This document shows, piece after piece, positions 27,227-36,177 of a stretch of 64,000 nucleotides of DNA. How positions within the stretch are numbered: the first letter of the stretch is position 1; each line of letters opens with the position of its first letter. The notes under the pieces were generated by a model, which had not been told where the DNA came from, did no database searches, and saw only the letters and a program-made list of their open reading frames with translations. The stretch is from contig NZ_CP042331.1 of assembly GCF_008253865.1 (NCBI RefSeq), forward strand, positions 1,922,001-1,986,000, read 5' to 3'. The DNA is from Bosea sp. F3-2. Its GTDB lineage: Bacteria; Pseudomonadota; Alphaproteobacteria; Rhizobiales; Beijerinckiaceae. The position numbers were made by a program, and so were the translations under genes.

Positions 27227-27414
27227 TGTGAATCAGCACCGAAGCAGGACCCAGGGCAATATGCGTGCCATCTTACTGATTTAATACGTCAACTTGGAAG
27301 ATAGCTGAGGTCCCGATCGGCGCCGATTCGTACCCCAGAAAGAGCAGAAGCCGCGTGTCAAATCAAAGCATTGCGGTGATCTGAGGTAGGGTCCTGCTTC
27401 GGTGCTGTTTCACA
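27227..27414. mobile_element. MITE-like element with 26-base inverted repeats
   Basis: Positions 27227-27252 and 27389-27414 are inverted repeats matching at 25 of 26 bases (core CAGCACCGAAGCAGGACCC). The 136 bases between them hold no gene. I see no clear target duplication. Just to the left (27150-27185) the phrases GATCCACCCC and GGTCCACCCT resemble the end repeats of IS21-family elements, so a second insertion-sequence remnant may adjoin it. The family of the 188-base element is not recognised. Confidence 0.7.
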
Positions 27415-27568
27415 GCCTTGCCCGGAATCGGACATTTACATGCTGGGGAACGGGCCCGTTGGCTCCCCTCGCCGCCGCTTGTTCCGACGATATCCTCCCC
27501 GTCGTCCCTCCCTCACGGTTGGGCTGTTTCATCGAGATCATTGAGCATCAGCGATCGCCGCCAACGCC

Positions 27569-29425
27569 CTAGGAGAAAACGATGTCGTCGGTCGAAAGAT
27601 CGGAGAGCGAAACCCCTTCGATGAGGATGCCGTAGTCGTCGCGGCCGGCGATGGCGAAGTAGACGCCGTCCGGCGTGCCCCGCGAGGCTGCGAGGAAATC
27701 GTCGTAATCGTAGACGAAGCCTGCCTGTTCGAACCGGATCACGTCGTCGCTCTCGGTATCAAAATCGGTGATGCGATCGATGCCGGAATGACCGATGTAG
27801 AAATCATTCCAGACAAACGCATCGGCACCGGCGCCACCGGTCAAGAGATCGGATCCGTAGAAGTCACCGCCCTCGAGGCGATCGTCTCCGGCGCCGCCGT
27901 CCACCCGATCGGATCCGGCGCCGCCGCGCAGCGTGTCGTTGCCGCTCCGTCCCGCGAGCACATCGTCGCCAGCATCGGCGACCAGGGTGTCTTCGCCGTC
28001 GCTGCCGCGCAGCGTGTGGTCGAGGCCGGAGCTGTCCCGGACCTCAACCTCGAAGTCCTCGACATTGACGAAGCTCAGCCCCCCGAAAGATCCGGTCGCC
28101 GCATCGAACTCGACCGGGCCGGTAGCGCCATAGGTCGTCAACCGCAGCCAGTCGCGTCCTTCGCCGCCGTCGATCTCTCCTTCCAGCGCATGCCCATCGG
28201 TGTTGCCAATACCGAAGCCGTCATTGCCTGCACCGCCGTCCAGCCGGTCATAGCCGGCGTACACATGGGACAGCCAGTCGTCTCCGGCGTTGCCGAAAAG
28301 TGTGTCGTCGCCCCGGCCACCATGTAGCTGGTCGTTGTCATTGCCGCCGCTCAGACGATCCGAGCCGGAGCCGCCATTCAGCGCATCGTCGCCCGCGCCG
28401 CCGAACAGGCTGTCGTCGCCCTGAGAGGAGTAGTCCGCGCTATCGCCCCAGAGCTCGTCGTTGCCGAGGCCACCTTCGATATGATCGTTGCCGTTGTTTC
28501 CCTGGATCAGATCCGCCCCCGCGCCGCCGTGAACCAGATCGCTGCCATCGTCGGCCGATATTGTGTCGTCGCCGGGGGAGCCTTCGAGCTGGTCGTCGCC
28601 GGCGCCGCTCGCGATCTCGACCGAGCTCAGCCCGGCGGCATTCAGCCTGTCGTCGCCACTGCCGGTCTCGAGGACGGCATGCTCGAAGTTGCGAATGATC
28701 GTGCTGCTCGAAGCGGTGCCGCTGGCGAAGTCGAGCGCGAGATCGTCGCCGCTTTCGGCCTCCTCGAGCCGCAGCGTGTCGCTGCCCTCGCCGCCATCGA
28801 GCTCAGCCGAAGACAGGGTTGCTGCAATGCTGTCATCGCCGGTGCCGCCGAAGAGCCGGTTGGCGCCGATCCGATCGATAATCGTGTCGGCACCCGCTCC
28901 GGCATCGACGACGTCGGCGCCGAGAGCGCTGGCCGTGTCATCCAAGGCGGGCCAGGGCTGCCCGATCAGATCATTGCCCACTCCCGTCGAGATCACGTCG
29001 TCGAAGCTGCCACCATTGACCCAGTCGTCGCCGTTTCCGGTCGTCAGCTCGAAGCGTTCGATCTCCCGGAAGAAGGTGTGCTCCTCGGTATTGGTCTGGT
29101 AGCCGACGGTGCCATGGCCGTTGGTTCCATTGAGGAAGACGGTGCGGCCCTCGTCTGACAGATCGACGACCAGCGTGTCCAGGCCCGCGCCCCCAGTCAA
29201 CGCGCCGCTTGTTCCAATAAGCACCAGCCGGTCATCGCCCGCACCGCCCTCCAGCCGGTCATGGCCGCTCGCGCTGGTCAGCACGTCGTCGCCCGCACCG
29301 CCGTAGAGAAAATCATTGCCTTCTCGGCCGTCGAGATTGTCATGGCCAGCGAGCCCCCAGATCCGGTCCTCCTCCAGCGTGCCAGGTAGAGTATCGTCAC
29401 TGTTCGTTCCAAAGGTCGTCGCCAT
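27569..29425 (-). CDS. RTX-type calcium-binding repeat protein
   Basis: A 618-residue protein largely made of glycine/aspartate nonapeptides (GGxGxDxLx), e.g. LDGREGNDFLYGGAGDDVL near residue 31, GGNDNDQLHGGRGDD in the middle and GRSGNDTLRGGAGSDRVDGG later. These form calcium-binding parallel beta rolls. There is no N-terminal signal peptide. The last 60 residues (RITDFDTESDDVIRFEQAGF ... SLSDLSTDDIVFS) have the look of a type I secretion signal. No hlyBD/tolC secretion genes are nearby. No enzymatic domain is apparent, so an adhesin or surface-layer-like role is possible. Confidence 0.9.
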   Translation of the reverse strand: MATTFGTNSDDTLPGTLEEDRIWGLAGHDNLDGREGNDFLYGGAGDDVLTSASGHDRLEGGAGDDRLVLIGTSGALTGGAGLDTLVVDLSDEGRTVFLNGTNGHGTVGYQTNTEEHTFFREIERFELTTGNGDDWVNGGSFDDVISTGVGNDLIGQPWPALDDTASALGADVVDAGAGADTIIDRIGANRLFGGTGDDSIAATLSSAELDGGEGSDTLRLEEAESGDDLALDFASGTASSSTIIRNFEHAVLETGSGDDRLNAAGLSSVEIASGAGDDQLEGSPGDDTISADDGSDLVHGGAGADLIQGNNGNDHIEGGLGNDELWGDSADYSSQGDDSLFGGAGDDALNGGSGSDRLSGGNDNDQLHGGRGDDTLFGNAGDDWLSHVYAGYDRLDGGAGNDGFGIGNTDGHALEGEIDGGEGRDWLRLTTYGATGPVEFDAATGSFGGLSFVNVEDFEVEVRDSSGLDHTLRGSDGEDTLVADAGDDVLAGRSGNDTLRGGAGSDRVDGGAGDDRLEGGDFYGSDLLTGGAGADAFVWNDFYIGHSGIDRITDFDTESDDVIRFEQAGFVYDYDDFLAASRGTPDGVYFAIAGRDDYGILIEGVSLSDLSTDDIVFS

Positions 29426-29770
29426 GCGCCGCCTTCCTCCGCCGACGTCTCGTTAGGAGGACTATAATGGCGGCGAGATCAAAATGTAATAACTCTCTAC
29501 CGATTTTAACTTATGACAACCGTAACAAAATTCAGAATTATATGAATTTACCTCGAATTTATGCTCATTATCCAAATAATGTACTTCATTTAACAGATTA
29601 GATAACCTGACTCATCCAAGAGAAGTGGTCCTCTTTAAATACGGCTTTGAATTGAATGGAAAACGAGAGAAGGCGCGAGGGCGGAGCACAAGCGTTGAAG
29701 TGTGAGATCGCCTGCGTTACCGGCGATAGGCCTTTCATTTGTCTCGTCGCTCTCATGGATAATCAGGCCT
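29426..29770. promoter_or_regulatory. AT-rich intergenic region upstream of the RTX gene
   Basis: About 170 bases from 29465 are strikingly AT-rich for this genome, with many TTAT, TAAT and AATT runs. They presumably hold the leftward RTX promoter; no single -35/-10 pair stands out. No gene is supported in the remainder up to the flavoprotein stop. Confidence 0.5.
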
Positions 29771-31009
29771 CTAAACCTGCAAATCAGGCTCCCGCGATTT
29801 TAGGGCGGCTCGTGCGGCAGCAAGGCCGGTCTGAAAGGCACCATGCGCGGTCGAGAAGTCATGCGTCGAGCAGGCCTCGCCGGCAAAGAAGAGTCTGCCA
29901 TCGACATCCCCGGCGAGGATCGCCCGCGCCTTGGCATGGCCGGGCAGTGCGTGGCTGTAGGAGCCCAGTGAGAAGGGCTGGCGCCCCCAGCGCGATTGCG
30001 CGATCGGCTTCAGCCGGCTCCTGATCCTGGAGCCGAAAAGCCCGGCCAATTCATCGAGTGCGAAAGCGGCAAAAGCGCCGCCGTCGGCTTCGAATTCGCG
30101 GGCGGCCTCGCCGCCTACGAAGCCCTCGATCAGCGGCCGACCGAACGGCCGAAGATGGTAACTCGCCGTTCGTTTCACAGACGGATTACCCAGGACCTGC
30201 GTGTCCGGTTCGAAGCCGTCGCAATCGGACAATTTGAAGATGATCTTGTCAGCCAGGCCGAGGGGGAGCGCGCCGGCGGCATCGATGTGATCCGAAGCCT
30301 GAGGCGGCAGACGTATCGCACCGGAGGCAAGTACGTCGGTCGGGACCGTGACGATGACGCGCGCCGCCTCGATCTCGCCTCTAGCGCTGGTCAACCGCAA
30401 TGCGTGTCCCGATGCGTCGATGCGGGAGACCGGGGTATTCACGGCGACCGGCACGTCCTTCGCCGCGGCAGCGACGAGGCTGCCATAGCCCTCGGTAACG
30501 CGCCAGTTCACGCCGGTCTCATTGTCGGCATAAGCGAGATAGTCGCGGATCGAAAGCTGCTCCAGCTCCGTGCCATTGATGTAGGTGCTGAGCGCCTCGA
30601 GATAGGGCGTCCAGCGGTCGCGGGCGTCCAGAAGGTCCGAGGCGCGATCGCTGTCGGGCGGCGCCTCACGCAGGCGCTGCTCGAAACGGGCGAAGGCCGC
30701 GCGTGCGGCGCGCTGGTCGGCTGCGGGAAAGCCGAGATCGCGAAACTGGACGCCCCATGGCGGCGTGGTTCGGTCGAGGTGAAAGCCGAGCTCCGGTGCC
30801 AGCGCGGCCCAGGCGTTTCGATCCGCCGAATGGAGCCAGCCACAGCCGAGATCGAAGTGCAGGCCGTCGCTGAAGACGGTGTGCGCCCGCCCGCCGATCC
30901 TGTCCGTCGCCTCGATCAGAAGCACGTCGAGCCCGGACGCGGCGAGATGCCGGCCCGCTGCGATGCCGGCCGCGCCGGCCCCGACGATCGCGACATCGAG
31001 CGGCTTCAT
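29771..31009 (-). CDS. Flavin monoamine oxidase family protein
   Basis: A 412-residue FAD enzyme. The N-terminal dinucleotide motif is VAIVGAGAAGIAAGRHLAAS, followed by EATDRIGGRAHT, the amine-oxidase GG motif. The C-terminal FAD block is GRLFFAGEACSTHDFSTAHG. It is of the polyamine/monoamine oxidase fold; the substrate is not evident. Its ATG overlaps the stop of the Na+/H+ antiporter gene by four bases, so the two form an operon. Confidence 0.88.
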   Translation of the reverse strand: MKPLDVAIVGAGAAGIAAGRHLAASGLDVLLIEATDRIGGRAHTVFSDGLHFDLGCGWLHSADRNAWAALAPELGFHLDRTTPPWGVQFRDLGFPAADQRAARAAFARFEQRLREAPPDSDRASDLLDARDRWTPYLEALSTYINGTELEQLSIRDYLAYADNETGVNWRVTEGYGSLVAAAAKDVPVAVNTPVSRIDASGHALRLTSARGEIEAARVIVTVPTDVLASGAIRLPPQASDHIDAAGALPLGLADKIIFKLSDCDGFEPDTQVLGNPSVKRTASYHLRPFGRPLIEGFVGGEAAREFEADGGAFAAFALDELAGLFGSRIRSRLKPIAQSRWGRQPFSLGSYSHALPGHAKARAILAGDVDGRLFFAGEACSTHDFSTAHGAFQTGLAAARAALKSREPDLQV

Positions 31010-32550
31010 GTGGAGCCCTCCCGCGGCGCGGCACCGAGCTCCAGCCAGTCGAGCTCCTCCTCGAGCCGGTGGAAGGCGTCGTCGCCGATATTGCCGTGCT
31101 GCCGCAGATCGAATGCGGTTTTGCGCGCAGCCGCGAGCGCCGTCCGCCGTAGGGCATTATGGTCGGTATCGAGCCGCGCGGCTCGCCCGGTCTGCTCCAG
31201 CATGTCGCGATACTCCTGCCGGATCGCCGCCGCAGCCGCCGGAAGCGCGCCTTCGAGCGATCCGATAGCGGCCTCCAGCGCGGCCTTCCGCGCGAGGGCG
31301 AACTCGCGGTCGACGGGGTGATCGTCACTGATGGCGAGATAGCGCAGCAGCGGCGCCAGTGTCAGCCCCTGGATCAACAGCGTGCCGACCACGACGGTGA
31401 AGGCACAGAGCAGGATCATGTCGCGATGAGGGAAGTTCGCGGGAAGGGCGTAGGCGGCGGCGAGCGTGACGATGCCGCGCATGCCGCACCAGGCGACGAC
31501 GATGCTGCCCTTGATGTTCTGGAGAGAGGCCGCCTTATCGCTCACGCCAGAAGCTCGGCCCGAGATCAGGAGGGCGAGCGCCCTGTAGGTCGCTACCCAT
31601 GTCAGCCGCACCACAATGACGGTTGCGAGGACCGCAACCGCGATCCAGGCATATTCGACGCGCTGTGCGGCATCGAACCCCTCAAGGATCGGCTGCAGTT
31701 GCAAGCCGACCAGCACGAAGGCGAGCACCTGGAGCACGAAGACGGTCGTCTCCCAGACCGCATAGGAGGGGATACGCAGCCGCGCGCTTGTCACGGCCGG
31801 AGCCGTCCGCGCGAGAATGATGCCGTAGACCACGATGGTGATGATCCCGGACAGATGTAGCCGCTCCGCCAGGATCCAGACACCGAAGGTCGTGATGAAC
31901 TGCACGATGATGGCGCTTGGTGGATCCCGAAACAGCACGAGCAACCGCACCGCAGCCAGGCCGAGGAGCGTGCCGAGAACGATGCTGCCGACCGTGACAA
32001 TCGCGAAGGCTGGCAGTGCGCTCGTCAAGCTGAAACTGCCGGCCGCCACAGCTCCCACCGCCAGGCGGTAGATCAGCAGCGCGGTCGCGTCGTTCAGCAG
32101 GCTCTCGCCCTCGAGGATCACGACGATGCGATGTGGCGGCCGCACCTTTCGCAGGATCGCCGTCGCCGCGACGGCATCGGGAGGCGCAACGATCGCTCCG
32201 AGTGCGATCGCGGCGGCCCAGGGCAAGTCGGGCACGAACCAGCGTGCCACGATAGCGACGGCAGCGGTCGTGACGCCGACAGCAACGAAAACTAAGCTGG
32301 ACACCGGCAGCCAGTTCCGGCGCAAGTCGCGCGGCGAGCTATCGAAGGCGGCGTCAAGCAGGATCGGGGCGACGAACAGGGCGAGAACAAGCTCCGGATC
32401 CAGCGCGATGCGCGGCGCATTGGGGATGAAGGCAAGGGCCGTCCCACCGATGGCGAGCACGACCGGGTAGGGAATGCCCGCCCGTCGCGACGCCGCCGCG
32501 AGGAGGACAGCCCCGAACATGATGGCGAGGATTGACTCGAACAGGACCAT
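31006..32550 (-). CDS. Na+/H+ antiporter, CPA1 (NhaP/NHE) family
   Basis: A 514-residue membrane protein with about 12 helices. The CPA1 core motifs are GAIVAPPDAVAATAILRKV and ILEGESLLNDATALLIYRLA (ND of the ion site). WCGMRGIVTLAAAYALP matches the conserved later helix. A cytoplasmic helical tail of about 110 residues follows. It exchanges Na+ or K+ for protons across the inner membrane. Confidence 0.92.
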   Translation of the reverse strand: MVLFESILAIMFGAVLLAAASRRAGIPYPVVLAIGGTALAFIPNAPRIALDPELVLALFVAPILLDAAFDSSPRDLRRNWLPVSSLVFVAVGVTTAAVAIVARWFVPDLPWAAAIALGAIVAPPDAVAATAILRKVRPPHRIVVILEGESLLNDATALLIYRLAVGAVAAGSFSLTSALPAFAIVTVGSIVLGTLLGLAAVRLLVLFRDPPSAIIVQFITTFGVWILAERLHLSGIITIVVYGIILARTAPAVTSARLRIPSYAVWETTVFVLQVLAFVLVGLQLQPILEGFDAAQRVEYAWIAVAVLATVIVVRLTWVATYRALALLISGRASGVSDKAASLQNIKGSIVVAWCGMRGIVTLAAAYALPANFPHRDMILLCAFTVVVGTLLIQGLTLAPLLRYLAISDDHPVDREFALARKAALEAAIGSLEGALPAAAAAIRQEYRDMLEQTGRAARLDTDHNALRRTALAAARKTAFDLRQHGNIGDDAFHRLEEELDWLELGAAPREGST

Positions 32551-32795
32551 GCCGTGCGAGTTTATCGCTGATTGTCGCGGTGTCGATCACTGTCGATCGG
32601 GACGTCGACACTGTCGTATGGCGACGTATCAGCTCGGGCATCACAGAAGCCATGCCTTCGGTCGGCTAGGATTGACTGAAGGCGGGCAATGCTGGCGCAT
32701 TCTGGCGGAGACGCGCCAAGAACGGACGTTGGGTTGCCGCCCGAAAACCGACATCACCGATGGGCTACCGGTAGAACCGCCAATCAACAATCTGG

Positions 32796-33440
32796 TCATT
32801 CCCGTGCCTGGCCCAGCCGATCCCTCAGGCTGCGGTTCTCATCTTCGAGAGACGCCAATCTGGCTTTGATCGGTGCCAACAATTCTGCGACTTCCGCCTC
32901 GCTGAAACGCGGCGTGATGTGCCGCGGACAGTTCCAGTCGAAAGCTTCGATCGTGATCGTCACGGCACGTTCGACGCGAGCTGCATAGCCAGGAACGCTC
33001 AGCCTCGTCTCCAGCGCTGCATTGATGGTCGCGTCGACGACATGCATGCGACCGAAGATCTTCAGACGACGCTGATGGGCATAATCCATCAGGAACAACG
33101 AAACCCTGTCATTGCCTGAGACATTCCCTGTCGTGATGTATTGTCGATTGCCGCGAAAATCCGCAAAGCCGAGCGTCTTGTCGTCGAGCACGCGGAGAAG
33201 GCCGATCGGTCCACCGCGGAACTGGACGTAGGGCCAACCCGTCTCAGAGACAGAGGCGAGGTAGAACCCATCCCGTTCGGCGATGAACGCCTCCTCATCC
33301 GGCCCAAGCTGGTCGTTGCGAAGCGGGCCTTCAGAATCGAGCGTGCCGTCGATCCGCGCGTACTGCGCCGCGCTGCCGTAGTGCCGACGCTCGCGCTTCA
33401 CCGCTGGTGTGGAGGCGATTTCGAGATATTTGTGAAGCAT
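32796..33440 (-). CDS. Pyridoxamine 5'-phosphate oxidase-like flavin/heme-type protein
   Basis: A 214-residue split-barrel protein starting MLHKYLEIASTP, chosen for the GGAGG site just upstream; 42 further codons are open before it. ERDGFYLASVSETGWPYVQF, GGPIGLLRVLDD, GFADFRGNRQYITTGNV and DRVSLFLMDYAHQRRLKIFG are PNPOx-family blocks. A charged coiled segment closes the chain (LASLEDENRSLRDRLGQ). Such proteins bind flavin or related cofactors; the reaction is unknown. Confidence 0.85.
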   Translation of the reverse strand: MLHKYLEIASTPAVKRERRHYGSAAQYARIDGTLDSEGPLRNDQLGPDEEAFIAERDGFYLASVSETGWPYVQFRGGPIGLLRVLDDKTLGFADFRGNRQYITTGNVSGNDRVSLFLMDYAHQRRLKIFGRMHVVDATINAALETRLSVPGYAARVERAVTITIEAFDWNCPRHITPRFSEAEVAELLAPIKARLASLEDENRSLRDRLGQARE

Positions 33441-33516
33441 CAGAGCCTCCGTGGAGGATAGCTGAGCCGGTGTCCCCCGGCTCAGAGGGATGGCGAGATT
33501 TGCGCGTGGCTTGCGC

Positions 33517-34101
33517 TCACACCTGCTGGGCCCATTCGGCAGCAAGCCAGCGCAGTCGCCCGCCATCGGAAACGATGTGACCGAGCCCTGGGAACGGCAT
33601 GTGCGTGGCAGCGATCAACGCCTTCTCCTCGGCCGCGCGCGGGAAAAAGCGGGCTCGCATCGCTTGGGCCGCCGCTGGATCCTGCTCGAACAGGAAGCCA
33701 ATATCCGTCGCTACTGGGTGGATCGACGGGTGGAACAACATGTCCGACACCATGATTAGGCTCTTGCCGCCGTCCTCGACGCGCACACCGATATGTCCAG
33801 GGGTATGCCCCGTCAGGTCGACGATCGAGACACCGCGGGTGATCGTGCGCTCGCCATCGATCGCTTGCAGCTTGGGATAGAGCCGAACCATTTCGGCCGA
33901 TGCATCAAAACTGCTCTTCAGGAAATCGGGAGCGGCCGCGCGCTTCGCGGGGTCGGTCCAGTGGGCGACGTCACGCCGATCGACATAGAGCTCGGCCTTC
34001 GGGAAGTTCCGGAGCCCGCCTGCAACCAGTTCACCGACGTGATCCGTGTGCATATGGGTCACGAAGCCTCGGTCGCCGGAGATCGATGAAGCTAGGTTGA
34101 C
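33517..34101 (-). pseudogene. MBL-fold metallohydrolase, N-terminally truncated
   Basis: The frame reads RGFVTHMHTDHVGELVAGGL, giving the zinc motif HxHxDH, and later DLTGHTPGHIGVRV and AATHMPFPGLGHIV. Full-length relatives have roughly 100 residues before the HxHxDH motif, with a signal peptide; here homology stops at about 34101 and an in-frame stop lies just upstream. The gene has lost its front end, so a productive start is doubtful. Confidence 0.75.
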
Positions 34102-34574
34102 GCGTGCGGGAACTCATACGCCGACAGGGGGACCGAAAGGTCACGTCGGCCAGATGAGGACTGTGCTTTCCTAAATCGTAGCACTCGATCATGATGCCGG
34201 TAAGGCCAGTTGAGGCGTTTTTGCGGGTTAGCGAGCGGCGCGATCAGGGATAACGGGCATTGGCCGTCGTGGTCATTTTTAAGCAAACTGCGGTGCGCAA
34301 TTCCGCCGCGGCGAGTGAGCTGAACCAGCGTCGGCGACACCCGCGACATGGCAGGTGCAGCCAGACAGCGATCATGGATGGCGCCGGCTGGCGATCGATC
34401 CATTCGGCCTCATCCGCCTGCACTTCCACCCGCTTTCTGGCCGCCGGCTCCGGCGTCGCGCATGCCCTGGCGCCGGGCCTGGACGAGCCGGTTGAGCTCG
34501 ATCATCTGGGGCACCTCGAAGCTGGAATGGCGCAGCAGCGCGTCGGTCAGGCAATGTGACACGACCTGCCGGTT
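34102..34574. other. No recognisable gene
   Basis: This 470-base stretch lies between the truncated MBL gene and the isochorismatase homologue. Short frames exist on both strands, but none has a family I recognise or a believable ribosome site. It is likely debris from the event that cut the MBL gene. Confidence 0.5.
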
Positions 34575-35240
34575 TCAGGGCGCTATTGGCGCCGCTGCCG
34601 CGGCCTGTGTGAGGACGCGACAGAACGTCTCCATCTCCGTTTGAATCGCGTCGCCGAGGAAAGCAAGGCTTTCGAGCGAGCGTTCGGCGGCCTGTTTGTC
34701 GCCAGCACCGCAGGCATCGCGGACGATGACCGGAATTAGGCCGAGGTCGGCCCCATGCCGCACCGTCGGCTCGATGCCGATCTCCAGAGCCACGCCCACG
34801 ATGGCGAAGGCTGTCAGGCCGCAGTCGCGGAGCGTGATGGCCAGGGGGGTGCCCTCGAAGGCCGACATGGTGATCTTGTCGAAGACCGCCTCGTCGGCCT
34901 GAGGCGCCAGTTCGGGCACGATCGCGAAGCCAGGTGAATCCCGCAGGAACCATGGCCTGACCTGGCTCGGGTCGTCGACGCGTTGCCAAGCCATTGCCAT
35001 CCGGAACTGGAACGCGCCCATGAGCTTGGGCGGCAGCGACAGATGCCGCATGAAGATGATACGCAAACCAGCCTGGCGCGCTGCCTGCACGACCCGCTGC
35101 ACGCGTTGGATCACATCCGCCGCATCCGTCAGCTGCCGCAGGATGCCGATCTGCATGTCATAGACGATCAGCGCCATCCGATCGGGACGGCAGAGGTCTT
35201 CCAGGGTCTGGGGCACCTGGACCCCATAGGCCACGTGCAT
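34575..35240 (-). CDS. Isochorismatase-like hydrolase family protein lacking the catalytic cysteine
   Basis: A 221-residue alpha/beta protein of the isochorismatase/nicotinamidase fold. The start MHVAYGVQVPQ follows AAGGAGG. Asp28 (ALIVYDMQ) and Lys122 (FDKITMSAFEGT) of the triad are present. The third position, normally Cys in a GxxTxxCVxxT context, reads GVALEIGIEPTVRHG, with Gly155 at the Cys site. A nucleophilic thiol hydrolase reaction is therefore unlikely; it may be a non-catalytic or differently acting member. Confidence 0.85.
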   Translation of the reverse strand: MHVAYGVQVPQTLEDLCRPDRMALIVYDMQIGILRQLTDAADVIQRVQRVVQAARQAGLRIIFMRHLSLPPKLMGAFQFRMAMAWQRVDDPSQVRPWFLRDSPGFAIVPELAPQADEAVFDKITMSAFEGTPLAITLRDCGLTAFAIVGVALEIGIEPTVRHGADLGLIPVIVRDACGAGDKQAAERSLESLAFLGDAIQTEMETFCRVLTQAAAAAPIAP

Positions 35241-35312
35241 GGTGCCGCCTCCTTGCGTGAAGCCGTTCATCCTACCGCAGGAGCCGTCCGCCTGCGCTTC
35301 GTCCTTGTCGCT

Positions 35313-35363
35313 AGAGCGGGATGAGGAAAAGTGCGAAGCGGTTTTCCGCCCGCATCCCGCTCT
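35313..35363. repeat. AGAGCGGGATG palindrome
   Basis: AGAGCGGGATG (35313-35323) pairs with CATCCCGCTCT (35353-35363) around a GGAAAAGTGCGAAGCGGTTTTCC centre that can fold on itself. It resembles a palindromic family frequent between genes in Hyphomicrobiales. Confidence 0.75.
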
Positions 35364-35377
35364 AACTCTTTAGAATC

Positions 35378-35425
35378 GATCACGGTTTATGATTTTTGAT
35401 CGATCCGATCAAAAATCATCGTGAT
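35378..35425. repeat. Second palindrome, GATCACG...CGTGATC
   Basis: GATCACG and ATGATTTTTGATC on the left mirror GATCAAAAATCAT and CGTGATC on the right around GATCC. It adjoins the previous palindrome. Its AT-rich stem could act as a terminator for the leftward DUF1772 remnant or be part of a composite repeat. Confidence 0.7.
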
Positions 35426-35426
35426 C

Positions 35427-35858
35427 TAAGTCAGTGCCGCCCAGAGAAACACCAGCGTGGCCGCGAAGCCGAGGCTGGTGCGCACGGCATGCAGCCTGCC
35501 CCATTGCCTGATCAGGGTTCGTGTGGGTGGCCCCGCATGGGCGGGTGCGATCGCCATGAGACGGTCGTTGGTGGGCCTGATGCCCAATCAGCGTGTAAGG
35601 CCAGTTCGCGCCCAGGATCACCGCGCCGAAAAGCCAACGCCCATTGTCTGTCAGCCACCAAGCCACAACACCAAGGACGAAGCCGACGACGACAAGCGAC
35701 GCCTGCATGGCAAGGCCGTGCTTGTACGCAGGTTGCCACTCCGCCAGGAGGGCTCGGTCATCGAGAGAAAGCCGGGCCGGTTGCTCAGCGATGTTGATGT
35801 ACACCGCCGCGCCCGAAAAGATCGCGGCTACGATCAATGCGAGCAGGCCTGCCACCAT
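35427..35858 (-). pseudogene. DUF1772-type membrane protein with a frameshift
   Basis: From the ATG at 35858 (GGGAGG upstream) the frame reads MVAGLLALIVAAIFSGAAVY and YINIAEQPARLSLDDRALLA, then VILGANWPYTLIG. At about 35583 an extra base breaks it. The next frame continues IRPTNDRLMAIAPAHAGPPT and LGFAATLVFLWAALT to a stop at 35427. The rejoined product has the four-helix layout of DUF1772 (anthrone oxygenase-like) proteins. One-base error in the sequence is the alternative. Confidence 0.75.
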
Positions 35859-35875
35859 GATGCCCTCCCGCGAAC

Positions 35876-36130
35876 AGAATGCCATGTCAAAGGCAAAGCC
35901 GTCCGCCACGCCATCCGCGCCGCCGGCGCCCGTCTCATCTTCCTGCCCAAATACTCGCCCGACCTGAACCTGATCGAACAGGTTTTCGCAGGCTCAAGAC
36001 CCTCCTGCGCAAAGCCGCCGCCCCAACGGTCGAGAGCGCTGTGCCACCATCGGCCAGTTCCCGACAGCTTCACGTCCCAGGAATGCGCCAGCGACTTCAA
36101 AACGCCGGCTATGCATCGATCTCAAGGCAG
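35876..36130 (+). pseudogene. IS630-family transposase C-terminal fragment
   Basis: One frame reads GKAVRHAIRAAGARLIFLPK followed by YSPDLNLIEQVF, the DDE-type C-terminal block of IS630 transposases. A shifted frame continues RLKTLLRKAAAPTVES, and the end RLQNAGYAS is also typical. The rest of the element is missing. Confidence 0.8.
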
Positions 36131-36177
36131 AACGCTGTAAGGCGCTATTGAGGGAGGGCAGTGGGCTTTCGGGCTGC

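Noticed and set aside
27788..29158. Open frames opposite the RTX gene with many Ala/Val repeats
   Set aside because: Their repetitive look is only the complement of the RTX nonapeptide codons.
27569..29425. Repeats in this region as a CRISPR array or tandem DNA repeat
   Set aside because: The periodicity is at protein level (nine-residue RTX units) with diverged DNA; there are no constant repeat/spacer units.
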